DNA of 64,000 nucleotides from Phaeocystidibacter marisrubri (GCF_008933165.1 NZ_WBVQ01000001.1:806001-870000); one strand, 5' to 3'. Shown: positions 26,719 through 36,198, counted from the first letter of the stretch. Notes: generated from the letters alone by a model not told the origin. Numbers and translations are program-made.

Positions 26719-27306
26719 TTACTCCCAAGCAAATCCCACACGCACACCCCAATAGGAGTGGCTGTCTAAGTCGCCTCGAGCAAACATATAATTGTAATAG
26801 GCAGATAGGGTGAATAAGGTGCTTCCACCCATATCGTATGTAACTCCCACTTCCGGAGCGAGCATCACTGGCCATTCATCATCTATAATGCTAATAATCC
26901 CAACATCTTTACGGCGTTCTGCGTAGCTAATTCCAGCACCGCCCGCGGCAAAAGGGCGAATACTACCTGTAGTTTCAAAGCGGTAGGTATATTTAGCGAG
27001 GATGGGAATGACGTTGAAATAGCGGTATTGCGTACCTCGAATCGTGGTATTCTCGTTTTCCAATGTTTCGATGTAATCGGGTAGCTTGTCGTATAACGTT
27101 ACCCATCCGCTTTCGAATCCAAAGTGTGAGTTTTTGTGAACAGCGTGACCAAATTCTATGTGTAGACCCACCCAACTGGTATTGCTGATGAAGTCGTTCG
27201 TAGCGCCAGCTCCCCAACTGATGGGATAAGAAAGGCGAGTGTAGGATTGCGCGCCTGCGATGAAGGCTAGCAACACAAATGTGGTTGTGAAGAGTACTTT
27301 TTTCAT
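26719..27306 (-). CDS. Small outer-membrane beta-barrel protein
   Basis: A 195-residue exported protein: signal MKKVLFTTTFVLLAFIAGAQ, then about eight amphipathic strands (FGFESGWVTLYD, FNVIPILAKYTYRFE, VMLAPEVGVTYDMGG, HSYWGVRVGFAWE) ending in a Trp-Glu C-terminal strand, as in OmpW/OmpX-type barrels of Bacteroidota. It starts 10 bases after the DUF4136 gene and probably forms an operon with it. No ligand can be inferred. Confidence 0.88.
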   Translation of the reverse strand: MKKVLFTTTFVLLAFIAGAQSYTRLSYPISWGAGATNDFISNTSWVGLHIEFGHAVHKNSHFGFESGWVTLYDKLPDYIETLENENTTIRGTQYRYFNVIPILAKYTYRFETTGSIRPFAAGGAGISYAERRKDVGIISIIDDEWPVMLAPEVGVTYDMGGSTLFTLSAYYNYMFARGDLDSHSYWGVRVGFAWE

Positions 27307-27316
27307 CGTTCAGGTT

Positions 27317-27973
27317 TTAAGGCACAAGGTATGAGGATTGATCATAAGCATCATCAATCGCATTGATTACTCGGTTTTGATCGGCATTGGTTCGTCCGGA
27401 AGCAAGCCCATTGAGTAAGCCCACCCACACTACATTGTATTGGCCGTCTTGCGTGTTCGGGTTGGCGTAATCTACCATCTCAATAACGAGAGTACCAATG
27501 TCGTAGCTATAGCCTGAACCACACCAGGTGTATCCCCAACCGTAGCCCGGGTAGCCGCCCCAATAGCCCCAACCACCCCAATAGCCCCAGCCGCCATAGC
27601 CCGGGTAATAGTCGCAATAAACAACGTCTGCAGTCAATTTCATGGCTGAAACGCGGAGTACATAATCGGGTGGGGTAGAAGAAGGGGAAGATACAGTGTC
27701 GTATTTCGTGTAGCCCAAGTCCATCATATTTTGATCGATTCGATCGAGGATATCTTCATCAAAACCTCTCTTAATTACGGAACCATCGGTTCCAATATGG
27801 AGAACAGAATCGATGAGGGCGTAGGAGGTTTTACCTGTAAAATTGTGATTGGCATCGTATTGTGTAACCACTAAATCGAGATCCTCCACATAGTCTGCCC
27901 CTCCGGGATAACAACTCGTGATTCCCAAGGCAGCCAACGCAAACAGTAAGGCTAACGTCTTTCGTTTTTTCAT
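27317..27973 (-). CDS. DUF4136 lipoprotein with Gly/Trp/Tyr-rich insert
   Basis: A 218-residue lipoprotein: signal ending in ALGITSC (lipidated Cys21), then the DUF4136 pattern VVTQYDANHNFTGKTSYAL near 37-55 and the C-terminal NQNRVINAIDDAYD segment. In the middle (about 128-155) is a low-complexity run of YPGYGGWGYWGG-like repeats between two cysteines. The family is probably involved in outer-membrane maintenance, without an established function. It is followed closely by the small barrel protein. Confidence 0.88.
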   Translation of the reverse strand: MKKRKTLALLFALAALGITSCYPGGADYVEDLDLVVTQYDANHNFTGKTSYALIDSVLHIGTDGSVIKRGFDEDILDRIDQNMMDLGYTKYDTVSSPSSTPPDYVLRVSAMKLTADVVYCDYYPGYGGWGYWGGWGYWGGYPGYGWGYTWCGSGYSYDIGTLVIEMVDYANPNTQDGQYNVVWVGLLNGLASGRTNADQNRVINAIDDAYDQSSYLVP

Positions 27974-28090
27974 GAAAGTTAGTTGATGATTGTCACCGTT
28001 AAGGTACGATGAATGGATGTATTCTTAAACATACATATTTTCTATTAGAATGAGATAGAACCGCCTAGGTCGGTTTTGTATCATTGTGTA

Positions 28091-28816
28091 ATGAATTCTG
28101 CCTTCCTCAAAAAACTGCAGTTTGTTCTTTTTACACTGGTGTTTTCCCCTGCTATTAGCGGGCAGATCGTCTCTTGGCAGGATGTTAATGTGAACATGGG
28201 GTTTGGCGAGTATCATTCACTGAATACTGAGTTGAGTATTCGAACACCATGGAATTCTGAGGTGCTAGGAAATAAGGGAGTACTTCGATTTACTTATCAA
28301 AAAGAGAATAGTAATCATTCGCTTTGGGAAGTTGCGGCGGGTTATTTTCAAGAGAGTTTAGAGAAGGATATTTTAAGTGAGGACTTAGCTCGACGTGAAT
28401 TTCGCTTGGCATTGGGAAGCCGATGGAGCACTGATCCAGAACTTCGGTTTGCCTATCGATTGCACATTCGGGCGGAGATGCGCGTATTTGATGAGGTGCA
28501 AATCAACAACTGGTATGGACAAGTTCGACTCCGAGCGCGACCAGAGTTCGCAGTGGCCATCACCAAGCCCACATTGACGCAAAACAAGGCTTTGCAAGGA
28601 TCGTTGGATGCCGAATTTCTTCAAAGTGGCCTAGGCCCTTGGTTGGATACAGAGCCGCGAAGTTCAATTCGTTGGCGAGGTGGGCTGACATGGAGACAAG
28701 ATTACCACTGGCGATTTGGGCTGTCTTACTTTGTGGAAACCAATTTGAACGATGGGTTCACCGCTGCGTCACACGTGTTTAAGCTCTTTGTAACGTACAA
28801 TCTTCTTAGCTTTTAA
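28091..28816 (+). CDS. DUF2490 outer-membrane protein
   Basis: A 241-residue exported protein of the DUF2490 family: signal peptide (LKKLQFVLFTLVFSPAISGQ), SWQDVNVNMGFGE near the start, then strands of a 12-strand barrel (LRFTYQKENSNHS, EFRLALGSRWSTDPELRF, YRLHIRAEMRVF) ending in a Phe. The ATG at 28091 is chosen over an upstream TTG because it fits the signal peptide. Barrel fold and location are secure; the function is unknown. Confidence 0.85.
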   Translation: MNSAFLKKLQFVLFTLVFSPAISGQIVSWQDVNVNMGFGEYHSLNTELSIRTPWNSEVLGNKGVLRFTYQKENSNHSLWEVAAGYFQESLEKDILSEDLARREFRLALGSRWSTDPELRFAYRLHIRAEMRVFDEVQINNWYGQVRLRARPEFAVAITKPTLTQNKALQGSLDAEFLQSGLGPWLDTEPRSSIRWRGGLTWRQDYHWRFGLSYFVETNLNDGFTAASHVFKLFVTYNLLSF

Positions 28817-28857
28817 CATCGTGGAAGTCGTAATCCCAAGGCTTGCAAGATCTCGAA

Positions 28858-28893
28858 TGAAAAAAGCCCCACTGGTAAACCAATGGGGCTTCA
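28858..28893. terminator. Bidirectional terminator between the DUF2490 gene and ndk
   Basis: AAGCCCCA (28864-28871) and TGGGGCTT (28884-28891) form the stem, with an inner CTGGT/ACCAA pairing and an A run on the left side. Confidence 0.85.
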
Positions 28894-28911
28894 TTATATC
28901 AAGCAGTCTTC

Positions 28912-29331
28912 TTAGTAGCGCTCGCGACCAGAGAAGAAGAAGTTTCCTTCGATTGCAGCGTTTTCATCGCTATCAGAACCGTGAACGGCGTTAGCAGCAA
29001 TACTAGTTGCAAACATTTTACGGATCGTACCTTCGTCAGCTTTAGCTGGGTCAGTGTTACCGATAAGGGTACGGAAGTCTTCTACAGCGTTGTCTTTTTC
29101 GAGGATAGCAGCTACAATGTGACCTGAAGTCATGTATTCTACCAATTCTCCGAAGAATGGACGCTCTTTGTGTACCGCGTAGAATTGTCCGGCGTCACGA
29201 CGGCTCAATTGAGTCATCTTCATTGCAACGATACGGAATCCAGCTTCGTTGATTTTAGCAAGGATAGCACCGATGTGTCCGTTTTCAACGGCATCAGGCT
29301 TAAGCATTGTGAATGTTCTGTTTCCAGCCAT
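28912..29331 (-). CDS. ndk: Nucleoside-diphosphate kinase
   Basis: A 139-residue enzyme that moves the gamma phosphate between nucleoside di- and triphosphates. The N-terminal motif [14 protein letters not shown] and the catalytic histidine in NAVHGSDS (His117) are present, with the RPFF and MTSG segments of the family. A near-match -7 box (TACTTTCG) lies at 29366-29373 on its strand. It is monocistronic and shares its terminator with the DUF2490 gene. Confidence 0.96.
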   Translation of the reverse strand: MAGNRTFTMLKPDAVENGHIGAILAKINEAGFRIVAMKMTQLSRRDAGQFYAVHKERPFFGELVEYMTSGHIVAAILEKDNAVEDFRTLIGNTDPAKADEGTIRKMFATSIAANAVHGSDSDENAAIEGNFFFSGRERY

Positions 29332-29429
29332 AGCTTCTTCAGTGTCAATTATCTGATTTCGGGCGCGAAAGTAGGAAAAAGCTGTGAATATTTACCCCTT
29401 TGCCTAAAGATGGTAATCACAATTTAATA

Positions 29430-30287
29430 TCAAGAGACCAAGCAGTTGAGCGTATGTAAGATCAGATTCTCCATAGCTCCTTTGGGATCGTCGTGGAATT
29501 CTCCATTCATTCGATTAGCGAGCAGCACGGAAATACTCACAGCTCGATGCCCTAGTAATTCTGCCAATCCATACAATCCCGCTGTTTCCATTTCCAAATT
29601 GGTCAGCCGACTCCCGTCTTCCAACTCAAATTCTGCAAACTTGTGGAAGATATCTGCAGTAGGATTACCGATGCGAAGCGCGCGGCCTTGCGGGGCATAG
29701 AACCCAGGCATGGTGAGTGTATGTCCCCGTTTATAATCCGTCTCTGGAAATACTTCAGATAGAGATGTTGATGCTGCAGCCCGATAAGGAAGAGGTAATC
29801 TGCCGATGTACTTCTGTAAGTCTTCAGCAGCTTCTTGCGAAGTATTCAGTTCCGAATAAAAATGTAACAAATCATCATATCCAAAGGCGGAAGAAGAGAG
29901 AAGCCACGTACCTAAGGGGATGTCGGATTGAAGGGCTCCTGAAGTTCCGATTCGTACAAAATCAAGTGAAGTCAATTCAGATTTCGGCATCCGAGCATTT
30001 AGGTCGATATTGACAAGAGCGTCCAATTCATTGAGGACGATATCGACATTATCGGTACCGATACCCGTAGAAATAACTGTGATTCGCTTTCCTTTATAGG
30101 TCCCCGTGTGAGTGACGAACTCGCGGTTTTCACGCACTAACTCAATCGCGTCGAAGTGTTTAGAGACTTCGCCCACGCGATGAGGGTCGCCTACGGTTAT
30201 AATAGTTGTAGAGATATCCTCTGGTAAGAGGTTCAGATGATAGACACTGCCATCGGAATTTAGAATCAATTCGGAAGGCCCAAGCAT
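29430..30287 (-). CDS. Nucleoside phosphorylase (uridine phosphorylase-like)
   Basis: A 285-residue PNP/UDP family enzyme that splits a nucleoside with phosphate into base and ribose-1-phosphate. Typical parts are TVGDPHRV near the start, VISTGIGTDNVDIVLNELDAL, the RIGTSGALQ segment and the C-terminal NLEMETAGLYGLAELLGHRA. The ATG at 30287 is used: the longer frame starts with GTG and covers a near-match -7 box at 30304-30311. Which nucleoside is preferred cannot be told. It is divergent from the universal stress protein gene. Confidence 0.9.
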   Translation of the reverse strand: MLGPSELILNSDGSVYHLNLLPEDISTTIITVGDPHRVGEVSKHFDAIELVRENREFVTHTGTYKGKRITVISTGIGTDNVDIVLNELDALVNIDLNARMPKSELTSLDFVRIGTSGALQSDIPLGTWLLSSSAFGYDDLLHFYSELNTSQEAAEDLQKYIGRLPLPYRAAASTSLSEVFPETDYKRGHTLTMPGFYAPQGRALRIGNPTADIFHKFAEFELEDGSRLTNLEMETAGLYGLAELLGHRAVSISVLLANRMNGEFHDDPKGAMENLILHTLNCLVS

Positions 30288-30375
30288 ATTTCGTTTCACT
30301 GTCCGAAAATACGTATTCCGTTCATGGGTAAAAAGTTCTACATTTGGTTTCAAGTTCAAACTAGTCTTCACAATT

Positions 30376-31254
30376 ATGACTCAAACCACCAATCGTATCC
30401 TCGTGCCAGTTGGATTTTCAGAACAATCCATTCTCGCACTAGACCATGCCGTTATTTATGCCAAGAAAACGCAAGCTGAAATTGTACTTCTTTCTGTGAT
30501 GGAAGATGCAGGTCTGTTTGCACGTCTTTTCAGTAGTGAGGCAGAAAAGCAAATGGAAAGATTGAAGGAAGAGACACTCAAGCAACTAGATGAATTGATC
30601 GAAAAGCACAAGTCTGAAGGCATTCGTATGTCGCACATGACCGCTTCTGGATCTGTGCACGAAGAGATTGCTGAGGTAGCCAAAATGCTAGATGTTACTC
30701 TTGTGGTGATGGGTACCAACGGTAAGCCAGGTAACTTCAAGAAATCTACACTGGGATCGAACGCTTATCGAGTAGTCAATAACGTTAAGCCACCTGTTAT
30801 TACAGTAAATGGTGGGGTTGCGCCAGCAGAACCGAAGAAGATCATTTTCCCAATTGTATTGGACAGAAGATCTCGTGAAAAAGTGGGAACTGCTCTTCAT
30901 TATGCACGTCTTTTCGGTTCTGAAATTCAGATTGTAGGTGTTTCTAGATCGAAAGAAGAAGCTCAGAAACTTCAAGTGAGCCTCAAGCAAACCATGACAT
31001 TTATTGCGGAAGCTGGTATTAAAGTCGCGGGTGAGGTAATTCGCGAAGAAGGTAAGAGCGTGGCAGAAGCGACGTTGAACTATGCCGATTCTCAAAATGG
31101 TGATATGATCATCATCATGGAGGAAGGTGAACAAGGAAAAGGCCTTCGCATTTTCAGCAATGATGTAGAGAAGATCATCTACAACGCGAATATGCCCGTA
31201 ATGTCTGTTACTCCATCGAAAGTGATGTACGAAAATCAGTTCCAGAATCTGTAA
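30376..31254 (+). CDS. Universal stress protein, two UspA domains
   Basis: A 292-residue cytoplasmic protein made of two UspA-like domains in tandem, about 1-145 and 150-290. The first carries RILVPVGFSEQS and the nucleotide-binding-like GTNGKPGNFKKSTLGSNA; the second (KIIFPIVLDRRSR) is more divergent and lacks a clear GxxGxGxG-type loop, so it may be the non-binding half. The role is stress survival by family. It is transcribed away from the nucleoside phosphorylase and ends in a strong terminator. Confidence 0.92.
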   Translation: MTQTTNRILVPVGFSEQSILALDHAVIYAKKTQAEIVLLSVMEDAGLFARLFSSEAEKQMERLKEETLKQLDELIEKHKSEGIRMSHMTASGSVHEEIAEVAKMLDVTLVVMGTNGKPGNFKKSTLGSNAYRVVNNVKPPVITVNGGVAPAEPKKIIFPIVLDRRSREKVGTALHYARLFGSEIQIVGVSRSKEEAQKLQVSLKQTMTFIAEAGIKVAGEVIREEGKSVAEATLNYADSQNGDMIIIMEEGEQGKGLRIFSNDVEKIIYNANMPVMSVTPSKVMYENQFQNL

Positions 31255-31293
31255 AAGCAACAGGTTTTAGAGTGATAGAATAGATATAGAAGT

Positions 31294-31326
31294 AAAGCCC
31301 CATCAACACGGTTGGTGGGGCTTTTT
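31294..31326. terminator. Bidirectional terminator after the universal stress protein gene
   Basis: A stem AAAGCCCCA at 31294-31302 and TGGGGCTTT at 31317-31325, with CAAC and GTTG continuing the pairing around a short loop and T residues after it. Confidence 0.9.
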
Positions 31327-31337
31327 CGTATCTGAGC

Positions 31338-31616
31338 TTAGGCTTGGAGTGATAAGACCGGCAAAGACTGAGTGTAAATGTTGTCGCTCGCAATTTGTTG
31401 CATCACGTATTCCATGGTTGTAAGTATCAACTCAAGATGGCGATAGAAGCGGGGTAATTTAAATGATGAACGACTTCCCGTAATCCCCATACAAGCAGAG
31501 GTGTTGGTACATTCCTTTTCTGTAATCGCAATATCAGCCGTTTTGACATGATAGGTGATAATGGAGTCGCAGTCATGTGCGCCAGGGGGTGGTATCTCTA
31601 TAGGCTCCCAGTTCTG
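31338..31616 (-). pseudogene. Start-less open coding remnant
   Basis: Between two terminators, the minus strand stays open for 92 codons with protein-like composition (residues such as NWEPIEIPPPGAHDCDSI, then DIAITEKECTNTSACM and LPRFYRHLELILTTMEYVM) down to a TAA at 31338-31340. It follows a stop at 31617-31619. There is no ATG, GTG, TTG or CTG in the first 42 codons; the first possible start is ATG at 31490, giving only 50 residues. It may be the 3' end of a decayed or frameshifted gene. No family is recognised. Confidence 0.4.
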
Positions 31617-31652
31617 TTACGGTCATGGCAATGCATGTGAGTGTATACAACA

Positions 31653-31677
31653 GAAGGTCGCCCTAGGGACGACCTTC
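31653..31677. terminator. Hairpin terminator downstream of creD
   Basis: GAAGGTCG (31653-31660) and CGACCTTC (31670-31677) with CCC/GGG in the loop form a stable stem, 30 bases beyond the creD stop. The minus strand after it lacks a long T run. Confidence 0.65.
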
Positions 31678-31707
31678 ATTGATACTTTTAAAAGGAAAGA
31701 AGATAAA

Positions 31708-33018
31708 CTAGCTCTCTTCCGTTTCATTCGATTCTTGTAATTGACGTGTGAAATACATCAATACAGCGAGCGCAACGAATAGAATGATAGAGCCTGCGAT
31801 GAGGGCTAGATCTTCAAGTTGCATCACGATAAAAATGAATCCATAAGTGATTACTAGCGTACCTGCGAGTGCACTTACCGGACCTCTCTTCTTATAGATT
31901 CCTTTAGCATACCACGAAATCAGGGCGGTAGTCATTAAGGCAGCAATCGCATAAGCCAATGTGAATCCAATTTGCTCCGCAAAGGAAACAAGGAGGAGGT
32001 AGAAGACGACGAGGCCAATGCCCACCATGATATATTGCACACTGTGAACGCGCAGTTTTACAACCAACTGAATCAGCAAGAATACCACAAAAGTGAGTGA
32101 GATGATGAGAATCCCATACTTGGCAGCACGAAAACTCATTGCATAGTGGTCTACGGGCTGCATAAATTCAACTCCAAAGTTGCTACTGAGTAGTGAATAA
32201 TCCTTGTTCAGAAAGACTTGAGGATATTCACGGTTGATTTCAAGAACTCTCCATTTACCGGATGAGCCTTCAGAACTGATTTGAGGTTCTTCGGAAGTCA
32301 CGAAAGCTCCTTCATAATGCGGATGAGGCCAGTCTGATACGATGGTAGCTTGTGTTGTGGATCCTAATGGCAGTAGGTGTAGTCTGCTAGTTCCATTTAA
32401 CTCTATGCTTCCAGAAAAGCGAATGGGTTTATTCAGACTATCAATAACGATAGGGGAAGAGAGATTGATTCCGGGAAGGACACTTGTAGAGCGCACGGAA
32501 CTCAGTTTGTACGTCTTGTTGTCAATGGTCAGTTTTGCATTTGAAGCCAGACCTTTCACATCCGAAATGTGAAGAATTACGCGCGCATTGGCGTAGTCAT
32601 ATTCATATTGCGAAGGAAGTTTATTCTCGATGTCTTCCACCTCGATTGAACCTGTGAACTCAATGGTTGATCGATAAACTGGGACCTCGTAAATCCCTCT
32701 TTTCTTGGTTTCGGTAGAGACATTTACATTGTAATTTAATTCGAGAGGAAGTACTTGCAAGTTTCCATTTTGTCGATTGGATCCTGGTAAATGAGCAGGA
32801 ATAACCAGCATTGGACCCGCAAACGTTTGTGAATCTCCCCATTTGTAGCTTACCTCATTAATGGCAGAGGCAGAACGATCTTCTCGTTCAGAAATGATGC
32901 CTTTGACCAATTCAAGGGGAATGAGGAGGATGAGAGTGAGTACGGCCACTAGTGCGACCCGATAGGTAAGTGATTCGCGCATCCAGTTGAGAAGCGACTT
33001 CATGTTTGAAGATGACAT
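31708..33018 (-). CDS. creD: CreD family inner-membrane protein
   Basis: A 436-residue membrane protein of the CreD/cell envelope integrity family: one N-terminal helix (RVALVAVLTLILLIPLELV), a large periplasmic domain (WGDSQTFAGPMLVIPAH and long beta-rich part), then five or six helices in the C-terminal third. In E. coli CreD belongs to the CreBC regulon and affects envelope integrity. Here no CreBC genes are nearby. The ATG at 33018 is preferred over one nine codons upstream; another start at 33003 is also possible. Confidence 0.92.
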   Translation of the reverse strand: MSSSNMKSLLNWMRESLTYRVALVAVLTLILLIPLELVKGIISEREDRSASAINEVSYKWGDSQTFAGPMLVIPAHLPGSNRQNGNLQVLPLELNYNVNVSTETKKRGIYEVPVYRSTIEFTGSIEVEDIENKLPSQYEYDYANARVILHISDVKGLASNAKLTIDNKTYKLSSVRSTSVLPGINLSSPIVIDSLNKPIRFSGSIELNGTSRLHLLPLGSTTQATIVSDWPHPHYEGAFVTSEEPQISSEGSSGKWRVLEINREYPQVFLNKDYSLLSSNFGVEFMQPVDHYAMSFRAAKYGILIISLTFVVFLLIQLVVKLRVHSVQYIMVGIGLVVFYLLLVSFAEQIGFTLAYAIAALMTTALISWYAKGIYKKRGPVSALAGTLVITYGFIFIVMQLEDLALIAGSIILFVALAVLMYFTRQLQESNETEES

Positions 33019-33179
33019 AGGCTTGTTGTTGAAATTGCCAATCAAACGCTACCATGTTCGGATAACTTGTGCAAAGAGAGTACCTTTAACCTACTTTTAT
33101 ACACCTCTCGTCTAGAGGGAGGACTACCTTCAACTGAATGTCGCATCTGCGACGAACAATTCGCTGAAACGCCTTCACT

Positions 33180-33929
33180 ATGAAAACTCTTGGCATCATC
33201 CCAGCTCGCTATGACTCCACACGTTTCCCTGGAAAACCCCTTGTTGATTTGGAGGGTAAAACCATGATTCGAAGAGTTTATGAACGGGCATCGCAAGGAG
33301 TAGATGTGGCCGTTGTTGCTACTGATGATGCGAGAATTGAAAGTGAAGTAAAGCGTTTTGGAGGTAATGTTGTGATGACAGCTAAGCATCATTCTACAGG
33401 AACTAATCGCTGTTTAGAGGCTTTTGATATTTGGACGGAGAAGTCAGGTGATACGTATGATATCATAGTCAATGTTCAAGGAGACGAACCACTTTTGGAT
33501 CCGGCAAGTCTTCGTACCATCATCCAACCTTTTACCGATATGGAATGCGAGATGGCCACGTTGGTCACCCATGTCACGAATGCCGCCGATTTGGAAAGTT
33601 CAAACAATGTGTTTGTCACCTTAGATCAGAATGGAAAGGCCCTTTATTTTAGTCGTCATCCCATTCCATTTGTTCGTGGCTATGATCGTTCTGAATGGTT
33701 GAAACGCGCTGATTTTTATCGTCATATAGGTCTGTATGCTTTTCGTCCTTGTGCCCTTCGCTCCTTTGCATCGATGGCCATGGGCGAATTGGAAAAAGCA
33801 GAGTCTTTGGAACAGTTGCGCTGGTTAGAAAGTGGCAGAGCTCTGTACTGTGGAATTGTGAATGAAATTTCCGTAAGTGTAGACACTCCCGAGGATGCAG
33901 ATGCCGTGAGAGCTTTGCTCAATTTGTAG
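33180..33929 (+). CDS. kdsB: 3-deoxy-manno-octulosonate cytidylyltransferase
   Basis: A 249-residue cytoplasmic enzyme that activates Kdo with CTP for lipopolysaccharide synthesis. The family motifs are present: IIPARYDSTRFPGKPL at the start, VNVQGDEPLLDP near 100, YFSRHPIPF and HIGLYAFR. It shows that the organism makes Kdo-containing LPS. It is divergent from creD, followed after about 70 bases by a methyltransferase gene. Confidence 0.96.
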   Translation: MKTLGIIPARYDSTRFPGKPLVDLEGKTMIRRVYERASQGVDVAVVATDDARIESEVKRFGGNVVMTAKHHSTGTNRCLEAFDIWTEKSGDTYDIIVNVQGDEPLLDPASLRTIIQPFTDMECEMATLVTHVTNAADLESSNNVFVTLDQNGKALYFSRHPIPFVRGYDRSEWLKRADFYRHIGLYAFRPCALRSFASMAMGELEKAESLEQLRWLESGRALYCGIVNEISVSVDTPEDADAVRALLNL

Positions 33930-34003
33930 CGACTTGTTCGTCAGAACAATTGGTTCTATCTTACAGAAAGTAAAGATAGAATCCTTGTGACAAATTGTTT
34001 GCT

Positions 34004-34801
34004 ATGACGACTTCCACGGATACGTTTGAAAATCTCAAAGCGGGAGATCAACACTACAAAGCGTATGTTGGTCCTCCTTTGAAATATGACCTCGTAGGTG
34101 CGATGCAATTCAAGTTGCTCACTTCCCTTGGACTGAGAGATTCGCACAAACTTTTGGATATTGGTTGTGGTTCGCTTCGAGCGGGTAAGCTCTTCATTCC
34201 CTATCTGAGAAAGGGGAATTATTACGGCATAGAACCCAATTCTTGGTTGGTGGAAGAGGGAATCGCAAATGAGTTGGGTAAGGAGTTGATTCGCATCAAA
34301 AAGCCACTGTTCAATTCTTCGGATTCTTTCGAAATGAGTTCCTTTCGAACCACTTTCGATTTCATGATTGCTCAATCTATTTTTTCGCATACCTCAGTTT
34401 CTCAAATCAAACAGTGTTTTGCAGAAGCGTCAAGAGCATTGCATTTCTCTGGGATTTTTGCTGCCACTTTTGTTTTGGGAGATGAAAATTACGAAGGAGA
34501 TGAATGGGTGTATCCAGGCTGCGTAACCTTCACAGAGAAGTACATTCGTGAGTTAGCAAGAGAATTTGGCTTTGGAGCGATTAAAACCGATTGGTATCAT
34601 CCCAATGGACAAACCTGGTTTGTAATTTTTCACGAAGGGAATAGAGCTGGTGTGGAGGATGTAGTTCGCAAGCTACACACAGCAAATAAGTTGACGAAAG
34701 AAAAAATGCCAATACCTCAAGTGAAGCATTGGCATTATTCCTGGTACGGCAGAATCTACCGCAAAATTATTTGGCTATCATGGGCCAAGTGGAGGGCTTA
34801 G
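34004..34801 (+). CDS. Class I SAM-dependent methyltransferase
   Basis: A 265-residue cytoplasmic methyltransferase: the glycine-rich SAM loop is LLDIGCGSLRAGK (about 45-57), the acidic residue after strand 2 is in YYGIEPN, and strand 4 is in FDFMIAQSIFSH. Substrate is unknown; the C-terminal part is basic with WY-rich residues. It lies next to kdsB and ends four bases from the stop of metK on the other strand. The ATG at 34004 is chosen over an upstream TTG. Confidence 0.85.
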   Translation: MTTSTDTFENLKAGDQHYKAYVGPPLKYDLVGAMQFKLLTSLGLRDSHKLLDIGCGSLRAGKLFIPYLRKGNYYGIEPNSWLVEEGIANELGKELIRIKKPLFNSSDSFEMSSFRTTFDFMIAQSIFSHTSVSQIKQCFAEASRALHFSGIFAATFVLGDENYEGDEWVYPGCVTFTEKYIRELAREFGFGAIKTDWYHPNGQTWFVIFHEGNRAGVEDVVRKLHTANKLTKEKMPIPQVKHWHYSWYGRIYRKIIWLSWAKWRA

Positions 34802-34804
34802 GGA

Positions 34805-36055
34805 TTACAATCCGAAAGCTTTGACGATATCGTCTACTCGATCCTCTTTTTCCCAAGTAAAGAGTTCAACTTCAACTTCCTTCACTTCAGGACCTCCGCC
34901 ATCTGGGCGTTCAAAGCGCTTGGTAACAACTTGAGGTTTTCTTCCCATGTGTCCATAAGCTGCAGTTTCGCTGTAGATCGGATTTCTGAGTTTGAGATTC
35001 TTCTCAATCAATCCCGGACGTAGGTCGAAGAGCTCTTGAACCTTCTTAGCGATTTCGCCATCGGTCATGTTCACTTTAGCCGTTCCATACGTATCCACAA
35101 ACACTCCGGTAGGTTCTACAACACCAATGGCGTAAGACACCTGCACAAGCATTTGATCGGCAACTCCAGCAGCCACCATGTTCTTGGCGATGTGACGTGC
35201 GGCGTACGCTGCAGAGCGGTCTACTTTACTCGGATCCTTACCTGAGAATGCGCCTCCACCGTGGGCACCTTTACCGCCGTAAGTATCAACAATAATCTTA
35301 CGACCAGTAAGACCTGCATCACCATGTGGACCTCCAATTACGAAGTTTCCAGTAGGGTTGATGTGGTAGGTGATATCGTCGTTGAATAGGGCCTGAATAT
35401 ATTCTGGCAACTGAGCTTTTACTCGAGGAATCAACGTGTTGATAATAGACTGTTTGATTTCCTCTTGCGAAACGTCCTCATCGTGCTGTGTACTTACTAC
35501 AATGGTCACGATGCGTTGCGGTTGATGATCGTCGCTGTACTCCAAAGTAACTTGCGCTTTTGCATCAGGACGCAACCATTTAATGTCCGTCATTTCCCTG
35601 CGAATCGCTGCAAGTTCACGAAGCAAACGGTGACTCAAATCAAGAGCCAAAGGCATGTAATTTTCGGTTTCGTTGGTTGCGTAGCCGAACATCATGCCTT
35701 GATCACCAGCGCCTTGTTCTTCCAAAGCACCTCTGTCTACACCTTGGTTGATGTCGGATGACTGCTCGTGAAGTGAAGACAAAACTCCACAACTATTGGC
35801 TTCAAACATGTATGCGCTCTTGGTGTATCCAATATTGGAAATCACCTCGCGTACTACTTTTTGAACGTCGATGTACGTTTCACTTTTAATTTCTCCAGCA
35901 AGAACCACTTGACCTGTAGTAACAAGCGTTTCACAAGCTACTTTGGAATGGGGGTCGAATGCTAAGAAATTATCGAGGATGGCATCGCTAATTTGGTCAG
36001 CGATTTTATCTGGGTGCCCTTCAGAAACGGACTCGGAAGTGAAGAGATAACTCAT
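34805..36055 (-). CDS. metK: S-adenosylmethionine synthetase
   Basis: A 416-residue enzyme that makes SAM from methionine and ATP. All signatures are present: [18 protein letters not shown] at the start, [12 protein letters not shown], and [20 protein letters not shown]. The ATG at 36055 (MSYLFTSE) gives the family length; the frame extends 30 codons upstream into what is better read as leader. A -7 box lies at 36191-36198. It is separate from the SAM-I-controlled methionine operon at 39.3 kb. Confidence 0.97.
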   Translation of the reverse strand: MSYLFTSESVSEGHPDKIADQISDAILDNFLAFDPHSKVACETLVTTGQVVLAGEIKSETYIDVQKVVREVISNIGYTKSAYMFEANSCGVLSSLHEQSSDINQGVDRGALEEQGAGDQGMMFGYATNETENYMPLALDLSHRLLRELAAIRREMTDIKWLRPDAKAQVTLEYSDDHQPQRIVTIVVSTQHDEDVSQEEIKQSIINTLIPRVKAQLPEYIQALFNDDITYHINPTGNFVIGGPHGDAGLTGRKIIVDTYGGKGAHGGGAFSGKDPSKVDRSAAYAARHIAKNMVAAGVADQMLVQVSYAIGVVEPTGVFVDTYGTAKVNMTDGEIAKKVQELFDLRPGLIEKNLKLRNPIYSETAAYGHMGRKPQVVTKRFERPDGGGPEVKEVEVELFTWEKEDRVDDIVKAFGL

Positions 36056-36198
36056 ATTCTCCGGTGCATTTTTTGCGATTAATTGAAATCGTGGGGAAGT
36101 TGACCGAGAAGATGCCGAGGTAGTGCAGATGCACTGCTTTAGCATTTTTTAAAGTGGTTGCAATCAGTCAAATCTTTCCACGTATGTGGACAAATGTA
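36056..36198 (-). promoter_or_regulatory. metK promoter (TACATTTG) and about 130-base leader
   Basis: The plus strand reads CAAATGTA at 36191-36198, so the minus strand has TACATTTG. The leader that follows contains a small perfect hairpin (AGTGCA-TC-TGCACT at 36122-36135) and a Shine-Dalgarno-like GGAGAAT directly before the ATG, which is unusual in this phylum. No known SAM riboswitch consensus is seen in it. Confidence 0.5.

Noticed and set aside
30688-31260. Minus-strand frame of about 190 codons opposite the universal stress gene
   Set aside because: It is the complement of a clear gene and has the composition of a shadow frame.
36056-36198. metK leader as a known SAM riboswitch
   Set aside because: The SAM-I core sequences that are obvious at 39.3 kb are not found here; no other known SAM aptamer pattern was recognised.
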